DNA of 64,000 bases from UBA685 sp049889495 (lineage in GTDB: Bacteria; Pseudomonadota; Alphaproteobacteria; Puniceispirillales; Puniceispirillaceae), in contig JBMHDH010000071.1 of assembly GCA_049889495.1 (NCBI GenBank), forward strand, positions 1-64,000, in the 5' to 3' direction. Within the stretch, counting starts at the first letter, position 1. Each line of letters begins with the position of its first letter. This document shows positions 1-9,542 of this stretch, one piece after another. The notes under the pieces are model-generated. The model made no database searches. It saw nothing but the letters and a program-made list of their open reading frames with translations, and had not been told where the DNA came from. A program made the translations under genes and the position numbers.

Positions 1-27
1 CTGAATTTGTCACAATGAAAACTCCGA

Positions 28-1698
28 TTAACGATATGTCTTTGGCAGAAACCCTGATGTTAAGGGCAAACGCCTGTCACGGCCAAAGGCGCGTGTGGTA
101 ATTTTTGGGCCAGGGGCAGATTGAAATCTTTTATATTCTGCTCTGAATAATAATTTTGAGACGCGCTCCACCTCTTCACGATCATAACCTTTGGCAATAA
201 TATCATCTGGAGATGCCATATCCTCAGTTAAGGCGATCAGGATCGCATCTAACACATCATAAGGCGGCAGGCTGTCTGTATCTTGTTGATCAGGGCGTAA
301 TTCAGCCGATGGCGGACGTGTGATGATCCGATTGGGGATCACCTCACCCTCAGGGCCAAGCGCACCGCGTGGCATGTTATGGTTACGCCACTTACATAAA
401 TCAAATACCACGGTTTTCCAGACATCTTTTAACGGCGCAAACCCGCCGCACATATCCCCATATAAGGTGGCATAGCCTGCGGCATATTCTGATTTATTAC
501 CTGTCGTTAAAATCATATCCCCGAATTTATTGGATAAAGACATCAGCAATAACCCACGCAAACGTGATTGGATATTCTCTTCTGTCACATCACTATCTGT
601 GCCAGCAAAAAGATCTGCCATCATCTCATCAACCGCTGCCATGCCCTTGCCAATGGGCACGCTATCAATACGAACACCAAGACGCCCTGCCATATCATCA
701 GCGTCAAATTTAGAGATATCAGCTGTATAACCAGATGGCAGCATTAAACAACGCACCTTATCAGCCCCCAGCGCATCAACTGCCAAAATTGCCACAAGCG
801 CGGAATCAATGCCGCCTGATAACCCCAATGCCACAGAGGGAAACCCGTTTTTCGTCACATAATCACGCACCCCAAGCATCAAGGCACGATAAATCGCAGA
901 TATCCCGTCTTCAGGGGGTGAGATAGGACCTGTTAAGGCAAAATGATCTTGCATGGCTGGCATTTCGCAATGCACCAAAGACACAGCTTCAGCCATAAGC
1001 GGTAATTGCGCCGCCAATTGGCCTTTTAAATTAACAGCAAAAGATCCCCCATCAAAGACCAGCTCATCTTGGCCGCCAACCATATTCACATAGATGAAGG
1101 GCAGATCTGTTTCAGTCATACGGGCAATCGCATGCGACATGCGGTTATCTGATTTTTTGACGTCAAAAGGAGAGGCATTCAGCGAGATCAATAATTCGGC
1201 ACCGCTCTCAGCCTGTGCTTCACAGACATCTGGCCACCAAATATCTTCACAAATCGCAAGACCAAGACGAACGCCTCTGACATTCACTGGTCCCCTTAAA
1301 TCACCTTGCGTGAAATGGCGTTTATCATCAAAGACGCCGTAATTTGGCAAAGCCACCTTGTCACGGCGTGCCAAGACCTCTCCCCGATCAATCACAAAGG
1401 CAGAATTATATAGGTTTTTGCCATCCTGAAAAGGCGCACCAATAATCATCGCTGGGCCGCCATCTTGGCTCAAATCTCTTAGATGCGCAATCGCATCAGA
1501 AATCGCGCTCATAAAATCAGAACGAAGCACCAAATCATCACACGGATAGCCAGAAAGGAACATTTCAGGCGATACAATCACCTCTGCCCCAAGCGCATGG
1601 GCACGTTCACGCGCTTGCACAAATTGTGATAAATTTTGTGCAATATTGCCAACATGCGCATTTAATTGTGCCAAAGCTATGGCCAGTTTTCTTGTCAT
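28..1698 (-). CDS. nadE: Glutamine-dependent NAD+ synthase
   Basis: This cytoplasmic enzyme amidates nicotinate adenine dinucleotide to NAD+, the last step of NAD synthesis, using ammonia from glutamine. The 556-residue protein has an N-terminal nitrilase-type glutaminase domain with the expected triad (Glu45 in SPEMFLSGY, Lys114 in RRDKVALP, Cys150 in LAICEDIWWP). It is followed by an ATP-pyrophosphatase synthetase domain with the P-loop SGGIDSA at 294-300. Length and domain order are normal for the two-domain bacterial form. It lies 18 bp downstream of the nicotinate phosphoribosyltransferase gene on the same strand, so the two probably form a salvage operon. Confidence 0.96.
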   Translation of the reverse strand: MTRKLAIALAQLNAHVGNIAQNLSQFVQARERAHALGAEVIVSPEMFLSGYPCDDLVLRSDFMSAISDAIAHLRDLSQDGGPAMIIGAPFQDGKNLYNSAFVIDRGEVLARRDKVALPNYGVFDDKRHFTQGDLRGPVNVRGVRLGLAICEDIWWPDVCEAQAESGAELLISLNASPFDVKKSDNRMSHAIARMTETDLPFIYVNMVGGQDELVFDGGSFAVNLKGQLAAQLPLMAEAVSLVHCEMPAMQDHFALTGPISPPEDGISAIYRALMLGVRDYVTKNGFPSVALGLSGGIDSALVAILAVDALGADKVRCLMLPSGYTADISKFDADDMAGRLGVRIDSVPIGKGMAAVDEMMADLFAGTDSDVTEENIQSRLRGLLLMSLSNKFGDMILTTGNKSEYAAGYATLYGDMCGGFAPLKDVWKTVVFDLCKWRNHNMPRGALGPEGEVIPNRIITRPPSAELRPDQQDTDSLPPYDVLDAILIALTEDMASPDDIIAKGYDREEVERVSKLLFRAEYKRFQSAPGPKITTRAFGRDRRLPLTSGFLPKTYR

Positions 1699-1716
1699 GA
1701 TCTGCCTATGCTATCA

Positions 1717-2871
1717 CTAATTGCCAGATACGCTTTGACGAAGCAAAAATTCACGCCCCAATTTCACGCGATCTTGACCATCATATTGGATGATATCTGC
1801 GGTGGCATAAGTTTCTGTCCATTTTTCTGGCAAATAAGACCCCGTGCCAATCATATCAACTGGGGCTTTTGCCAGCGCGAAAACACGGCATTTATCAGGC
1901 CCAAACCCGCTTGATGCCACAATTTTCACAGCCTCAAACCCATTTTTATCAAGCACTTCACGTAAATGCCAAACAGACGCCGCGCTCACCCCTGTACCCA
2001 TCAAATGTTTTAATTCAACATCAGAACGATAGCCGCGAATGGCCTCTGGCACATGACGATCTAGCACCGCATAACTTTCTTGCGTATCAAGACCTTGGGC
2101 GAACCGCCCCCCATGTGTATCAAGGCGAATAGCCAATTTCCCTGATTTTGCCAAATCTGAAAAATGATGTGCCACTTCTAATGCGTCGTCAATTTCCTTG
2201 CCAAAATAATCAACCAGTACTGTTAAAGGCTTATCAGGAAAAGAGCTGTGGAACATCTTGGCCGCCGCCAATGTCCCACCCGCATAGCCAATCAGCGCAT
2301 GCGGCATGGTCCCCATCCCCGCATCATTGCCAAAAAAATGTGCTGTGGCATCAGTGGCACAACCAATAAAGCCTGTGGCACCTGTTTTGGCTTGCGCTTT
2401 CGCTGACCCAACAGATGCACCATAAGCCATTAAATCCGCCATATCAGACCCTGCGCAATGACGCGCATCCATTGCCAAAAAGGCAACATCTGGCAATTCA
2501 ACGCACATCTGATACGCATTATAGGCCGCCACACAAGCCGCACCCAATCTTTGCAAAAAGATGGTTTCCAAATCGACGAGTGCTGAAAATTTACCCGTAA
2601 TCAGGAATAAGGGCTCACCTGCCCCAACCCAAGCGCCTTCTTTATGAAGCCATTCAATTTCGAACGCCTCACCACGCGCTTCTCCCATTGCCAACAGCCA
2701 ATCAATCGCCAGCTTTGGCGCTAGAGTCACAGGCCGCCTCATAAAAATGGCATAGGTCACTGTGACATCCCCATTGGCTGTCACAATTTTCTTTGTCAGG
2801 TTAAAATAACTGTCCGTCAACGCTGATTGCGCCTCTACGGATGGCCCCTTTGGGCCTTTCATTCCTGTCAT
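1717..2871 (-). CDS. pncB: Nicotinate phosphoribosyltransferase
   Basis: The product resembles nicotinate phosphoribosyltransferase, which makes nicotinate mononucleotide from nicotinate and PRPP in the Preiss-Handler pathway. Visible family features are an N-terminal Tyr/Phe-rich start (DSYFNLTKKI), an ETIFLQRLGAA segment, an ARHCAGSD segment where the family has its catalytic histidine region, GTMPHALIGYAGGT near residue 195, and a C-terminal MIGTGSYLPE phosphate-binding loop. At 384 residues it is close to the shorter bacterial form. It sits 15 bp after the DAHP synthase gene and 18 bp before nadE, which supports a role in NAD salvage. I infer the nicotinate rather than nicotinamide substrate from the family and from nadE. 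Confidence 0.85.
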   Translation of the reverse strand: MTGMKGPKGPSVEAQSALTDSYFNLTKKIVTANGDVTVTYAIFMRRPVTLAPKLAIDWLLAMGEARGEAFEIEWLHKEGAWVGAGEPLFLITGKFSALVDLETIFLQRLGAACVAAYNAYQMCVELPDVAFLAMDARHCAGSDMADLMAYGASVGSAKAQAKTGATGFIGCATDATAHFFGNDAGMGTMPHALIGYAGGTLAAAKMFHSSFPDKPLTVLVDYFGKEIDDALEVAHHFSDLAKSGKLAIRLDTHGGRFAQGLDTQESYAVLDRHVPEAIRGYRSDVELKHLMGTGVSAASVWHLREVLDKNGFEAVKIVASSGFGPDKCRVFALAKAPVDMIGTGSYLPEKWTETYATADIIQYDGQDRVKLGREFLLRQSVSGN

Positions 2872-2886
2872 AATGCGGCTTTCACC

Positions 2887-4266
2887 CTAGCCAGCCATTT
2901 GCATTTGCCGGCTTTTATCGCGACGCTTTTTCATCAAATCAGCAATCAAAAAAGACAATTCCAGCGACTGCACAGCGTTTAGGCGCGGATCACAATGCGT
3001 ATGATAACGGTCCCCTAGACGTGCTTCTGTCACCTCGACAAACCCGCCCAAACATTCTGTAACATTCTGGCCAGTCATTTCGAAATGCACACCACCAGGA
3101 TAGGTGCCATGCGCATCATGCACTTCAAAAAAGCCCGCGACTTCACGCATAACATCATCCACACGGCGTGTTTTATACCCTGTTGAGGCTTTGACGGTAT
3201 TGCCATGCATGGGATCTGAACACCAAACGACATTCTTGCCTGCTGATTTCACAGCCGCCACAAGAGGCGGCAGCTTGTCAAGCACCTGATCAGCCCCCAT
3301 GCGCGCAATCAAAGTCAAACGGCCAGGAATATTCTCAGGGTTCAGCTTGTCAATCAGGCGCAACAGATCATCTGTTTCCATGGTTGGGCCACATTTCAAG
3401 CCAATCGGATTGTTAATGCCGCTCATATATTCAACATGCGCGCCGTCAAGCTGTCTTGTTCTGTCACCAATCCACACCATATGGGCCGAGGTGGTAAACC
3501 AGCCCTGCTCATCGGTGATGGTATCTTGGCGGGTTAAGCTTTCTTCATAATTCAGCAATAAAGCTTCATGGCTGGTATAGAAATCTGTTTCTGCCATGGC
3601 CTTTGATGTTTGCGAATTAATCCCGCACGCTTCCATAAAGCGCAACGCATCGTCAATACGCTCTGCCAAAGCGGCATAACGTTCCGCTTGCTTGGTATCA
3701 GTGATATAATCAGTTGTCCATTTATGGACTTGATGCAAATCGGCCATCCCGCCACTGGCAAAGGCGCGCAACAAATTCAATGTTGACGCTGATTGCTCAT
3801 ACACTTGCAACAGGCGTTTTGGATCTGGAATACGGCTGTCTTTATCGAACTCAATCCCATTCACCATATCACCGCGATAAGATGGCAATTCAATCCCGCC
3901 TACAACTTCGGTTGCGGCAGAGCGTGGCTTTGCGAATTGCCCAGCCATACGGCCAATTTTCACCACTGGCAAAGACGCACCGAATGTCAAAACAACAGCC
4001 ATCTGCAAAAAGACGCGGAAGCTATCACGAATGTTATTAGCTGAAAATTCTTGGAATGATTCTGCGCAATCGCCGCCTTGCAACAAAAAGGCTTCACCTT
4101 GAGCAACCTTGCCAAGCGCGGTGCGCAAATTCTGGACCTCACCAGCAAATACCAATGGCGGCTTTTGGGCCAAGCTTTGTTCAACGGACGTGACTTCTGC
4201 GGCATCAGGATAATCTGGCACCTGCAAAATCGGGTATTGTCTCCAGCTTGTTGGTTCCCAGCTCAT
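2887..4266 (-). CDS. aroG: Class II (plant-type) DAHP synthase
   Basis: 3-deoxy-7-phosphoheptulonate synthase condenses erythrose-4-phosphate and PEP, the first step of the shikimate pathway. The 459-residue length and motifs identify the type II family: the N-terminal SWRQYPILQVPDYPD, the metal-binding Cys67 in LLQGGDCAESF, GLKCGPTM, WCSDPMHGNT and GGVHFEMTGQNVTECLGG. A good ribosome binding site (AGAGGG) precedes the ATG. The gene is the first of a likely three-gene run with pncB and nadE; a functional link among these is not obvious. A candidate TATAAT box lies about 50 bp upstream. Confidence 0.95.
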   Translation of the reverse strand: MSWEPTSWRQYPILQVPDYPDAAEVTSVEQSLAQKPPLVFAGEVQNLRTALGKVAQGEAFLLQGGDCAESFQEFSANNIRDSFRVFLQMAVVLTFGASLPVVKIGRMAGQFAKPRSAATEVVGGIELPSYRGDMVNGIEFDKDSRIPDPKRLLQVYEQSASTLNLLRAFASGGMADLHQVHKWTTDYITDTKQAERYAALAERIDDALRFMEACGINSQTSKAMAETDFYTSHEALLLNYEESLTRQDTITDEQGWFTTSAHMVWIGDRTRQLDGAHVEYMSGINNPIGLKCGPTMETDDLLRLIDKLNPENIPGRLTLIARMGADQVLDKLPPLVAAVKSAGKNVVWCSDPMHGNTVKASTGYKTRRVDDVMREVAGFFEVHDAHGTYPGGVHFEMTGQNVTECLGGFVEVTEARLGDRYHTHCDPRLNAVQSLELSFLIADLMKKRRDKSRQMQMAG

Positions 4267-4316
4267 ATTACAGCCCTCTTTTGAGTAAAATTACATATCA
4301 TTAACTGTGGCTTTGG

Positions 4317-4337
4317 ATTATATCTGGAATATTTCCA
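4317..4337 (-). promoter_or_regulatory. Candidate aroG promoter with small palindrome
   Basis: On the minus strand, TATAAT occupies 4317-4322, about 50 bp before the DAHP synthase start. Immediately upstream is the near-palindrome TGGAATATTTCCA at 4325-4337, placed where a repressor could compete with RNA polymerase. No convincing -35 hexamer is visible, so this is tentative. Confidence 0.35.
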
Positions 4338-4359
4338 AATATAAAGGAAAAACAGCCCA

Positions 4360-5751
4360 TTATGATGAGGCGCGTGGGGTGCGCATTGTGACAAATTCTT
4401 CAGCGGCAGTTGGATGAATGCCAACAGTCGCGTCAAAATCAGCTTTGGTTGCCCCCATCTTTACCGCAATCGCAATGCCTTGCATGATTTCCGCGGCATC
4501 TGGACCCACCATATGAACCCCTAACACCTTATCTGTTTCTGCCGAGATAATCAGCTTCATATAGCTTTGCTCTTGCCTGCCAGACAGCGTGTTGCGCATG
4601 GCCCGAAAACGGCTTTCATAAATGGTGATATCGCCTTGCTTTTCAGCCTCTGCCTCAGTGACGCCAACAGATGCAATTTGCGGCGTACAGAACACAGCTG
4701 ATGCAATCGCATCATGGCTAAAGATACGTGGTTTATTGCCAAAAAGGCTATCTGCTAGCGCATGACCTTCCCCAATGGCAACAGGCGTTAAATTCACCCT
4801 GTCTGTGGCATCGCCAACCGCATAAATGGAATCAAGCGAACTTTTGGATGACGCATCCACTTTGATCGCACCATTTGCGGCCATTTCCACCCCTAACTCA
4901 GCCAAACCCAATTTCGCGGTCTTCGGCTTACGGCCTGTTGCCCCCATAATTTCATCAACTGCCAAGATCTGGCCATCAGATAAATGAACCTGTTTTCGAA
5001 CGCCATCAGATGTGACTTTGCTGATTTCTGTTTTGGGATAAAGATGAATGCCTCTGGCCGCAAGGGCACTTGTCACATGATTGCGCACATCCTCATCAAA
5101 TCCGCGCAAAGGCAGATCAGCGCGATAAATCAAATGCACGTCACTGCCAAGCGCATTAAGCAAGCTGGCAAATTCAAGCGCGATATAACCTGCCCCTTGC
5201 ACAACAATGCTGTTTGGACGATCGGGCAAATCCAACACCTCATTTGAGGTAATGGCCAGCTCTTGTAAACCTTCAATCTCTGGCAAATGCGGCCAACCGC
5301 CCACAGCGATTAAAATACGCTCGCTTGTATAGATTTTATCTCCCACAGCCACCTGATTTGGCCCTGCAAGCGTGCCTGTGCCCTCAATCAGATCTGCGCC
5401 CGCATTGGCAAGCAAATTGCGGTAAATCCCCTCTAGCCTATCAATTTCAGCATCTTTTGCTGCGATTAATTTTGACCAATCATGACTGGCCCCCTCAACC
5501 GTCCAGCCAAAGCCTGCGGCATCTTCAAATTCAGAGGCAAAAGCAGCGCCATAAACCAATAATTTTTTGGGCACACAGCCTCTGATCACACAAGTGCCAC
5601 CAGGGCGTGATTCTTCGATCACAGCCACCTTTGCGCCATAGGATGCTGAGATACGCGCCGCACGCACCCCACCAGAACCAGCACCAATGACAATCAAGTC
5701 ATAATCATATTCGTGCTTGCCATAAGCGTGATTTTTGGAATGTTGCGCCAT
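4360..5751 (-). CDS. gor: Glutathione-disulfide reductase
   Basis: This FAD flavoenzyme reduces glutathione disulfide with NADPH in the cytoplasm. The 463-residue protein shows the FAD dinucleotide fold GAGSGG at 23-28, the redox-active pair in CVIRGC (Cys54 and Cys59), a second nucleotide-binding segment (GAGYIALEFA) and a C-terminal HPTAAEE with the proton-relay His446-Glu451. The order and motif spellings are those of glutathione reductase rather than dihydrolipoamide dehydrogenase or trypanothione reductase. The gene is upstream of aroG on the same strand with a 93-bp gap that may hold a promoter. An unrecognised gene lies upstream. Confidence 0.94.
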   Translation of the reverse strand: MAQHSKNHAYGKHEYDYDLIVIGAGSGGVRAARISASYGAKVAVIEESRPGGTCVIRGCVPKKLLVYGAAFASEFEDAAGFGWTVEGASHDWSKLIAAKDAEIDRLEGIYRNLLANAGADLIEGTGTLAGPNQVAVGDKIYTSERILIAVGGWPHLPEIEGLQELAITSNEVLDLPDRPNSIVVQGAGYIALEFASLLNALGSDVHLIYRADLPLRGFDEDVRNHVTSALAARGIHLYPKTEISKVTSDGVRKQVHLSDGQILAVDEIMGATGRKPKTAKLGLAELGVEMAANGAIKVDASSKSSLDSIYAVGDATDRVNLTPVAIGEGHALADSLFGNKPRIFSHDAIASAVFCTPQIASVGVTEAEAEKQGDITIYESRFRAMRNTLSGRQEQSYMKLIISAETDKVLGVHMVGPDAAEIMQGIAIAVKMGATKADFDATVGIHPTAAEEFVTMRTPRASS

Positions 5752-5809
5752 GATATCTTAACCTTAAGCTGCTCATTTAGGGATAGATAAGATGTAAGGA
5801 TGACAAACA

Positions 5810-5835
5810 AAATTGTCGAGCGAAATTGTCGGGCG
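5810..5835. repeat. 13-bp tandem duplication upstream of gor
   Basis: The units AAATTGTCGAGCG (5810-5822) and AAATTGTCGGGCG (5823-5835) are adjacent and differ at one base. They lie in the gap between gor and the next upstream gene, and are one of several short tandem duplications in this window. Confidence 0.8.
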
Positions 5836-5878
5836 TTTTTTTTGATTTTTCTCAAAGTGACGCCCTTACAAGACAAGT

Positions 5879-6307
5879 TTAAAGTTCTAATTGCCGCCTA
5901 TCACTGACAGGCATAAGCGCATCTTCAAAACATCCTGTTTGCCTGATCCACAACACAATTATGCAAAAATTTTTCAAATAGTCGTGAAGGGTCTGTGTTG
6001 TCATGTCTGATAATTCAAGAAAATGAAATATGGTAACGGATGCCAAACCAGATGAAACAGACACATCATTCACACAACAAGCATGGCTATCTTCGAGCAA
6101 CAGAACTGATAGAAAATTCGCCGATAAGGCCGCCCCACTATCTCTTGCATAGCTGGCATTCACCAGAAAACGGCTGGGATGCACATTTTTTTCAATTTTG
6201 ACAATCACATCATCTTCTTTGTTGTGATAAATCCAAATATGCGGAGAATGAAATTGCAATTTTTGGGCTGGCAATTGCGCGGCAAGATTTTTAAAAAGTG
6301 AAGTCAT
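5879..6307 (-). CDS. Hypothetical protein, 142 aa
   Basis: I do not recognise this gene. The protein is 142 residues, with no clear signal peptide or transmembrane helix and alternating hydrophobic stretches that suggest a compact mixed alpha/beta fold. It has a short Cys-Cys pair (DSHACCVNDV) and two further cysteines near the C-terminus. It is upstream of gor with a 127-bp gap and divergent from the thiolase gene. The ribosome binding site is weak. The reading frame is open across the full stretch and no competing gene lies opposite, so it is probably real. Confidence 0.6.
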   Translation of the reverse strand: MTSLFKNLAAQLPAQKLQFHSPHIWIYHNKEDDVIVKIEKNVHPSRFLVNASYARDSGAALSANFLSVLLLEDSHACCVNDVSVSSGLASVTIFHFLELSDMTTQTLHDYLKNFCIIVLWIRQTGCFEDALMPVSDRRQLEL

Positions 6308-6413
6308 GGGTCAGGCACATCTTTTTTAAGGTTGGAGACAGGCGTTAAATTTAGCGAAGTACCAAAGATGCGCCTTGCTTGTGTCTTTTCCAAGTTATGC
6401 AGGTGCAGAGCCC

Positions 6414-6442
6414 TTTATTCTATCAGACACACAGGCTATAAT
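6414..6442 (+). promoter_or_regulatory. Candidate thiolase promoter
   Basis: A perfect TATAAT lies at 6437-6442 with a poor TTTATT at 6414-6419 seventeen bases upstream. This would give a 5' untranslated leader of about 130 bases before the thiolase gene at 6579. The rest of the 6308-6578 gap holds nothing I recognise. Confidence 0.35.
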
Positions 6443-6578
6443 ACGGGATGATAGGGACGTGATGCTTTTAACAGCGCGATCTTGTCGAGATGCATAATCA
6501 CAGCCATCAAGGGTAAATCAGATGGCGTATATACTATCGCTTTTTTAGTGGTTTATTGGGCTAGCCAAAGGAATTTTC

Positions 6579-7751
6579 ATGACTGATATCTTCATTCTTT
6601 CTGCAAGACGCAGTGCCATTGGCACATTTGGCGGCACATTGGCCAACCTCAAAGCAAGCGATTTGTTGACCCATGTCATGAAACAAGCCATCTCTGATAG
6701 CGGAATTGACACTCAGAAACTGGGGCAATCCACGCTTGGCAATGTGATCCACACCGCCTCACAAGACCCCTATCTAGCGCGGCTATGTGCCATTGAGGCT
6801 GGCCTGTCTCATCACAGCACAGCGATTGCGGTGAACCGTCTTTGCGGCTCTGGCATGCAGGCTATCATCCAAACCGCCATGGCCATTCAGCTAGATGACA
6901 TATCAGCAGGCATCGCCAGCGGTGTCGAGATGATGAGCCAAGCACCGCATATCGCGCCTGATATGCGTTTTGGCAAAAAAATGGGAAACAGCACATTTGT
7001 TGATATGTTACTGGCCCCTTTAACAGACCCGTTTGGCCATGGTCATATGGGCATCACAGCTGAAAATGTGGCAATAAAATATGGTATCAGCCGCGAACAA
7101 CAAGACCAATTTGCCGTTGAATCTCACCGCAGAGCCACACAAGCCATCGCCTCAGGCTATTTCACAGATCAAATTGTGCCAATTGAGGTCAAAATAGGAC
7201 GCAAAATGCATCACTTTGATACAGATGAGCATGTGCGATGTGACGCCACACTAGACGGCATGGCAAAATTACGCCCAGTCTTTAAAGAGGATGGCAGTGT
7301 CACCGCAGGCAATGCCTCAGGCATTAATGATGGTGCAGCAGCCCTCATTCTGGCCAATGAAGATGTGGCACAGCATCATCAACCGCTGGCACGGCTTGTC
7401 TCTTATGGCCATGCAGGGCTCGATCCAGCGATCATGGGTATGGGGCCTGTGGGTGCCAGCCGCCAAGCTCTGGCACGCGCTGGCCTACAAATCTCTGATA
7501 TAGACGTGATTGAAAGCAATGAAGCCTTTGCCGCACAAGCTTGCGCTGTCTCGCAAGAGCTGGGTTTTGATCCTGAAAAGGTTAATCCCAATGGCGGGGC
7601 TGTGGCCCTTGGTCATCCTGTTGGCGCAACAGGCGCAATCATCACGACCAAATTGATTTATGAATTAAAACGCCGCGGCGGACGTTATGGCCTTGCCACC
7701 ATGTGTATTGGGGGCGGTCAAGGCGTTGCGGTGGTTATCGAAGCCTTATAA
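6579..7751 (+). CDS. Acetyl-CoA acetyltransferase (thiolase)
   Basis: This is a thiolase-family enzyme, most likely condensing two acetyl-CoA to acetoacetyl-CoA or catalysing the reverse. The 390-residue protein has the nucleophile Cys89 in NRLCGSGMQA, the His346 loop in GGAVALGHPVGATGA and the catalytic Cys376 in MCIGGGQG, all in standard positions. AAGGA sits 8-12 bases upstream of the ATG. No PHA synthase or beta-oxidation partner is nearby, so biosynthetic and degradative roles cannot be separated here. It stands alone on the plus strand. Confidence 0.93.
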   Translation: MTDIFILSARRSAIGTFGGTLANLKASDLLTHVMKQAISDSGIDTQKLGQSTLGNVIHTASQDPYLARLCAIEAGLSHHSTAIAVNRLCGSGMQAIIQTAMAIQLDDISAGIASGVEMMSQAPHIAPDMRFGKKMGNSTFVDMLLAPLTDPFGHGHMGITAENVAIKYGISREQQDQFAVESHRRATQAIASGYFTDQIVPIEVKIGRKMHHFDTDEHVRCDATLDGMAKLRPVFKEDGSVTAGNASGINDGAAALILANEDVAQHHQPLARLVSYGHAGLDPAIMGMGPVGASRQALARAGLQISDIDVIESNEAFAAQACAVSQELGFDPEKVNPNGGAVALGHPVGATGAIITTKLIYELKRRGGRYGLATMCIGGGQGVAVVIEAL

Positions 7752-7759
7752 GCGGGATG

Positions 7760-7789
7760 CCTCTCGATGATTGGCCTCACGATGATTGA
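7760..7789. repeat. 15-bp imperfect tandem duplication
   Basis: CCTCTCGATGATTGG (7760-7774) is followed directly by CCTCACGATGATTGA (7775-7789), differing at two bases, just after the thiolase stop codon. The pair can also fold through CCTCA/TGAGG, but no T-run follows, so it is not a convincing terminator. Confidence 0.75.
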
Positions 7790-7817
7790 GGAGGCACCAT
7801 GCTCTTCTATCCTAACC

Positions 7818-8357
7818 TTACTTCATAGCCTGTTTGATCACAGCGTGGACGGCGCTGGAATTGGCAAAGATTTTGCGTGATTTCTTTAACAAGGGCAGAT
7901 GCGCACCAAGCGCTTGAGATTCAGCCGCCGCGATCTGCTGGGGATCTTCATGAGATTCGATCTTTTGCGGTGTGCAATAAATCATGTGATAGGTATGATT
8001 GGCTTGCACCTTATCAGCTTTTGTTTTGAAACCAGCCTTGCTTCCCACAGGCCATTTTTCACGAAGCAACAACATCAAAAGATAATTGGCTTCAGACTCA
8101 AACAAGCTTTGCGCATGTTCATCAGCCAACAATAAATCAAGGGCTGTTTGCTCCATCTTGTCATTCAGCTCTTTATTATCCATCCATTCAGCGGCTCTGT
8201 CACCATCGAGCCAATGTGCCAGCCAATTGGCTTGATCCTGTTGATCCCACTCTGCTGGATGACCTGCTTTTTTATGCGCATCCAAACGCGCCTCGCTAAC
8301 GGCCACCTCAAGGATGTCTGATTCACCCATAACTCTGAAAACAAAATTCTTTGCCAT
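7818..8357 (-). CDS. Hypothetical protein, 179 aa
   Basis: I do not recognise a family. The protein is soluble, rich in Ala, Lys, Gln and Trp, and starts with MAKNFVFRVMGES. A Trp-containing central part (HPAEWDQQDQANWLAHWLDG) is followed by helical sequence and a Lys-rich C-terminus. There is no signal peptide. AAAGGA is spaced seven bases from the ATG, which supports translation. The gene is convergent with the thiolase gene and has no same-strand partner close by. Confidence 0.7.
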   Translation of the reverse strand: MAKNFVFRVMGESDILEVAVSEARLDAHKKAGHPAEWDQQDQANWLAHWLDGDRAAEWMDNKELNDKMEQTALDLLLADEHAQSLFESEANYLLMLLLREKWPVGSKAGFKTKADKVQANHTYHMIYCTPQKIESHEDPQQIAAAESQALGAHLPLLKKSRKIFANSSAVHAVIKQAMK

Positions 8358-8397
8358 GATATATCCTTTACCTGTACAAGTCCCTTAATTTGCCTAA

Positions 8398-8423
8398 CCA
8401 TAATCACAACTGGCCATAATCAC
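8398..8423. repeat. Short direct repeat CCATAATCAC, period 16
   Basis: CCATAATCAC occurs at 8398-8407 and again at 8414-8423, in the gap between two minus-strand genes. It looks like another local duplication that has partly decayed. Confidence 0.6.
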
Positions 8424-8525
8424 GAATGCGATGCATCTTCTTGCGCTATTCATAGCTAGGCAAAGATGATGGCGCAACCATCAGAGGTGATTTTCTTGGT
8501 TAAAAGCCGTTCTAGGGGCACAGTC

Positions 8526-9395
8526 TCACTGCCCACGCTTTTGAAATTCGCGGATAACAATCACAAATGATGATGAGACGATCAAAAATGCCCCGATATA
8601 ATGTGCTGTTGTGGGCACTTCGCCAAAGGCAAGAAACCCGAGCAAAGCAGCCAAGGGCACTTGCAAATAACGGGTGGTCGCAACCACAACCGCATCAATA
8701 TATAGATAAGATGATGTAAAGCAAATCTGCAGAAAACTGCCAAATACACCTAGTACAATCAAATACCACATAATCCGCGCATCAAATATCTGCCAGAAAG
8801 ATGGGACAATCATCAAGACGGCTGATATCACAAGAAATCCTGCAAAATTATACCAGCTGGCAACACTGGCAGGCGCATCACTTTTGCCCAATCGACGCAA
8901 GGCCAATTGCAAGCCTGCCCCTGAAACGGACGCGCAAATGGCAAATAAAATCGCAGCGTCAAATTGGCTTGTAAAGGCATCAGAGATGATAAATACCCCA
9001 GCCAACCCAAAAATCACAGCTGACCATCGATAAACACCAACACGTTCTGATAAAATAAGCGGTGATAACATCGCGATATAGATCACAGAACTATGCATCA
9101 CAGATGTTGCCAAACCAAGCGGCAAATTGCGCACTGATAAGAACCAGAACAAAATGCCACCCATGCCAAAAATAACACGCAATAACAGCGTCTTTTTCGC
9201 ATGGATAACATAAAATTCACGCCCTTTTGTCCAATAGGCCACAAGAAACAAAATCGGCAGTGAAAATAAAAAGCGATACCACAAAGTCATCACGATATTC
9301 ACATCATCTGCGATGATCTTTACAATCACACCCGTCCCAATCCCGAAAGCAATCCCGAGCATAGATAAGATCGTACCAATGAGTATGGGTGGCAT
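8526..9395 (-). CDS. EamA-family (DMT) transporter
   Basis: This is an inner-membrane drug/metabolite-type permease of 289 residues with about ten hydrophobic segments. It shows the two-repeat EamA layout: an N-terminal half ending near LAGVFIISDAF and a second half beginning LLFAICASVSGAGLQLALRRL. The late segment ALLGFLAFGEVPTTAHYIGAFLIV is typical of the family. The substrate cannot be read from the sequence; family members export amino acids, nucleotides or other small metabolites. It is divergent from the cytochrome c' gene, with 147 bp between them. Confidence 0.85.
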   Translation of the reverse strand: MPPILIGTILSMLGIAFGIGTGVIVKIIADDVNIVMTLWYRFLFSLPILFLVAYWTKGREFYVIHAKKTLLLRVIFGMGGILFWFLSVRNLPLGLATSVMHSSVIYIAMLSPLILSERVGVYRWSAVIFGLAGVFIISDAFTSQFDAAILFAICASVSGAGLQLALRRLGKSDAPASVASWYNFAGFLVISAVLMIVPSFWQIFDARIMWYLIVLGVFGSFLQICFTSSYLYIDAVVVATTRYLQVPLAALLGFLAFGEVPTTAHYIGAFLIVSSSFVIVIREFQKRGQ

Positions 9396-9542
9396 AAAAA
9401 TCTGCCTTTCACTAAAAGCAAAAGAGGCGCATCTATGGTGATAGGCGCTTGGGAAACCAACTGTGAGATGCGCTGTAAGGAAAGCGTTAAATCACAGACC
9501 TTCTCTTTTATAAAAAAAATGTTAACAAGGGAATATAAACCT

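Noticed and set aside
369..713. A 114-codon plus-strand frame opposite nadE, and many similar frames elsewhere
   Set aside because: They lie wholly inside strongly recognised genes on the other strand or in other frames and show no family features.
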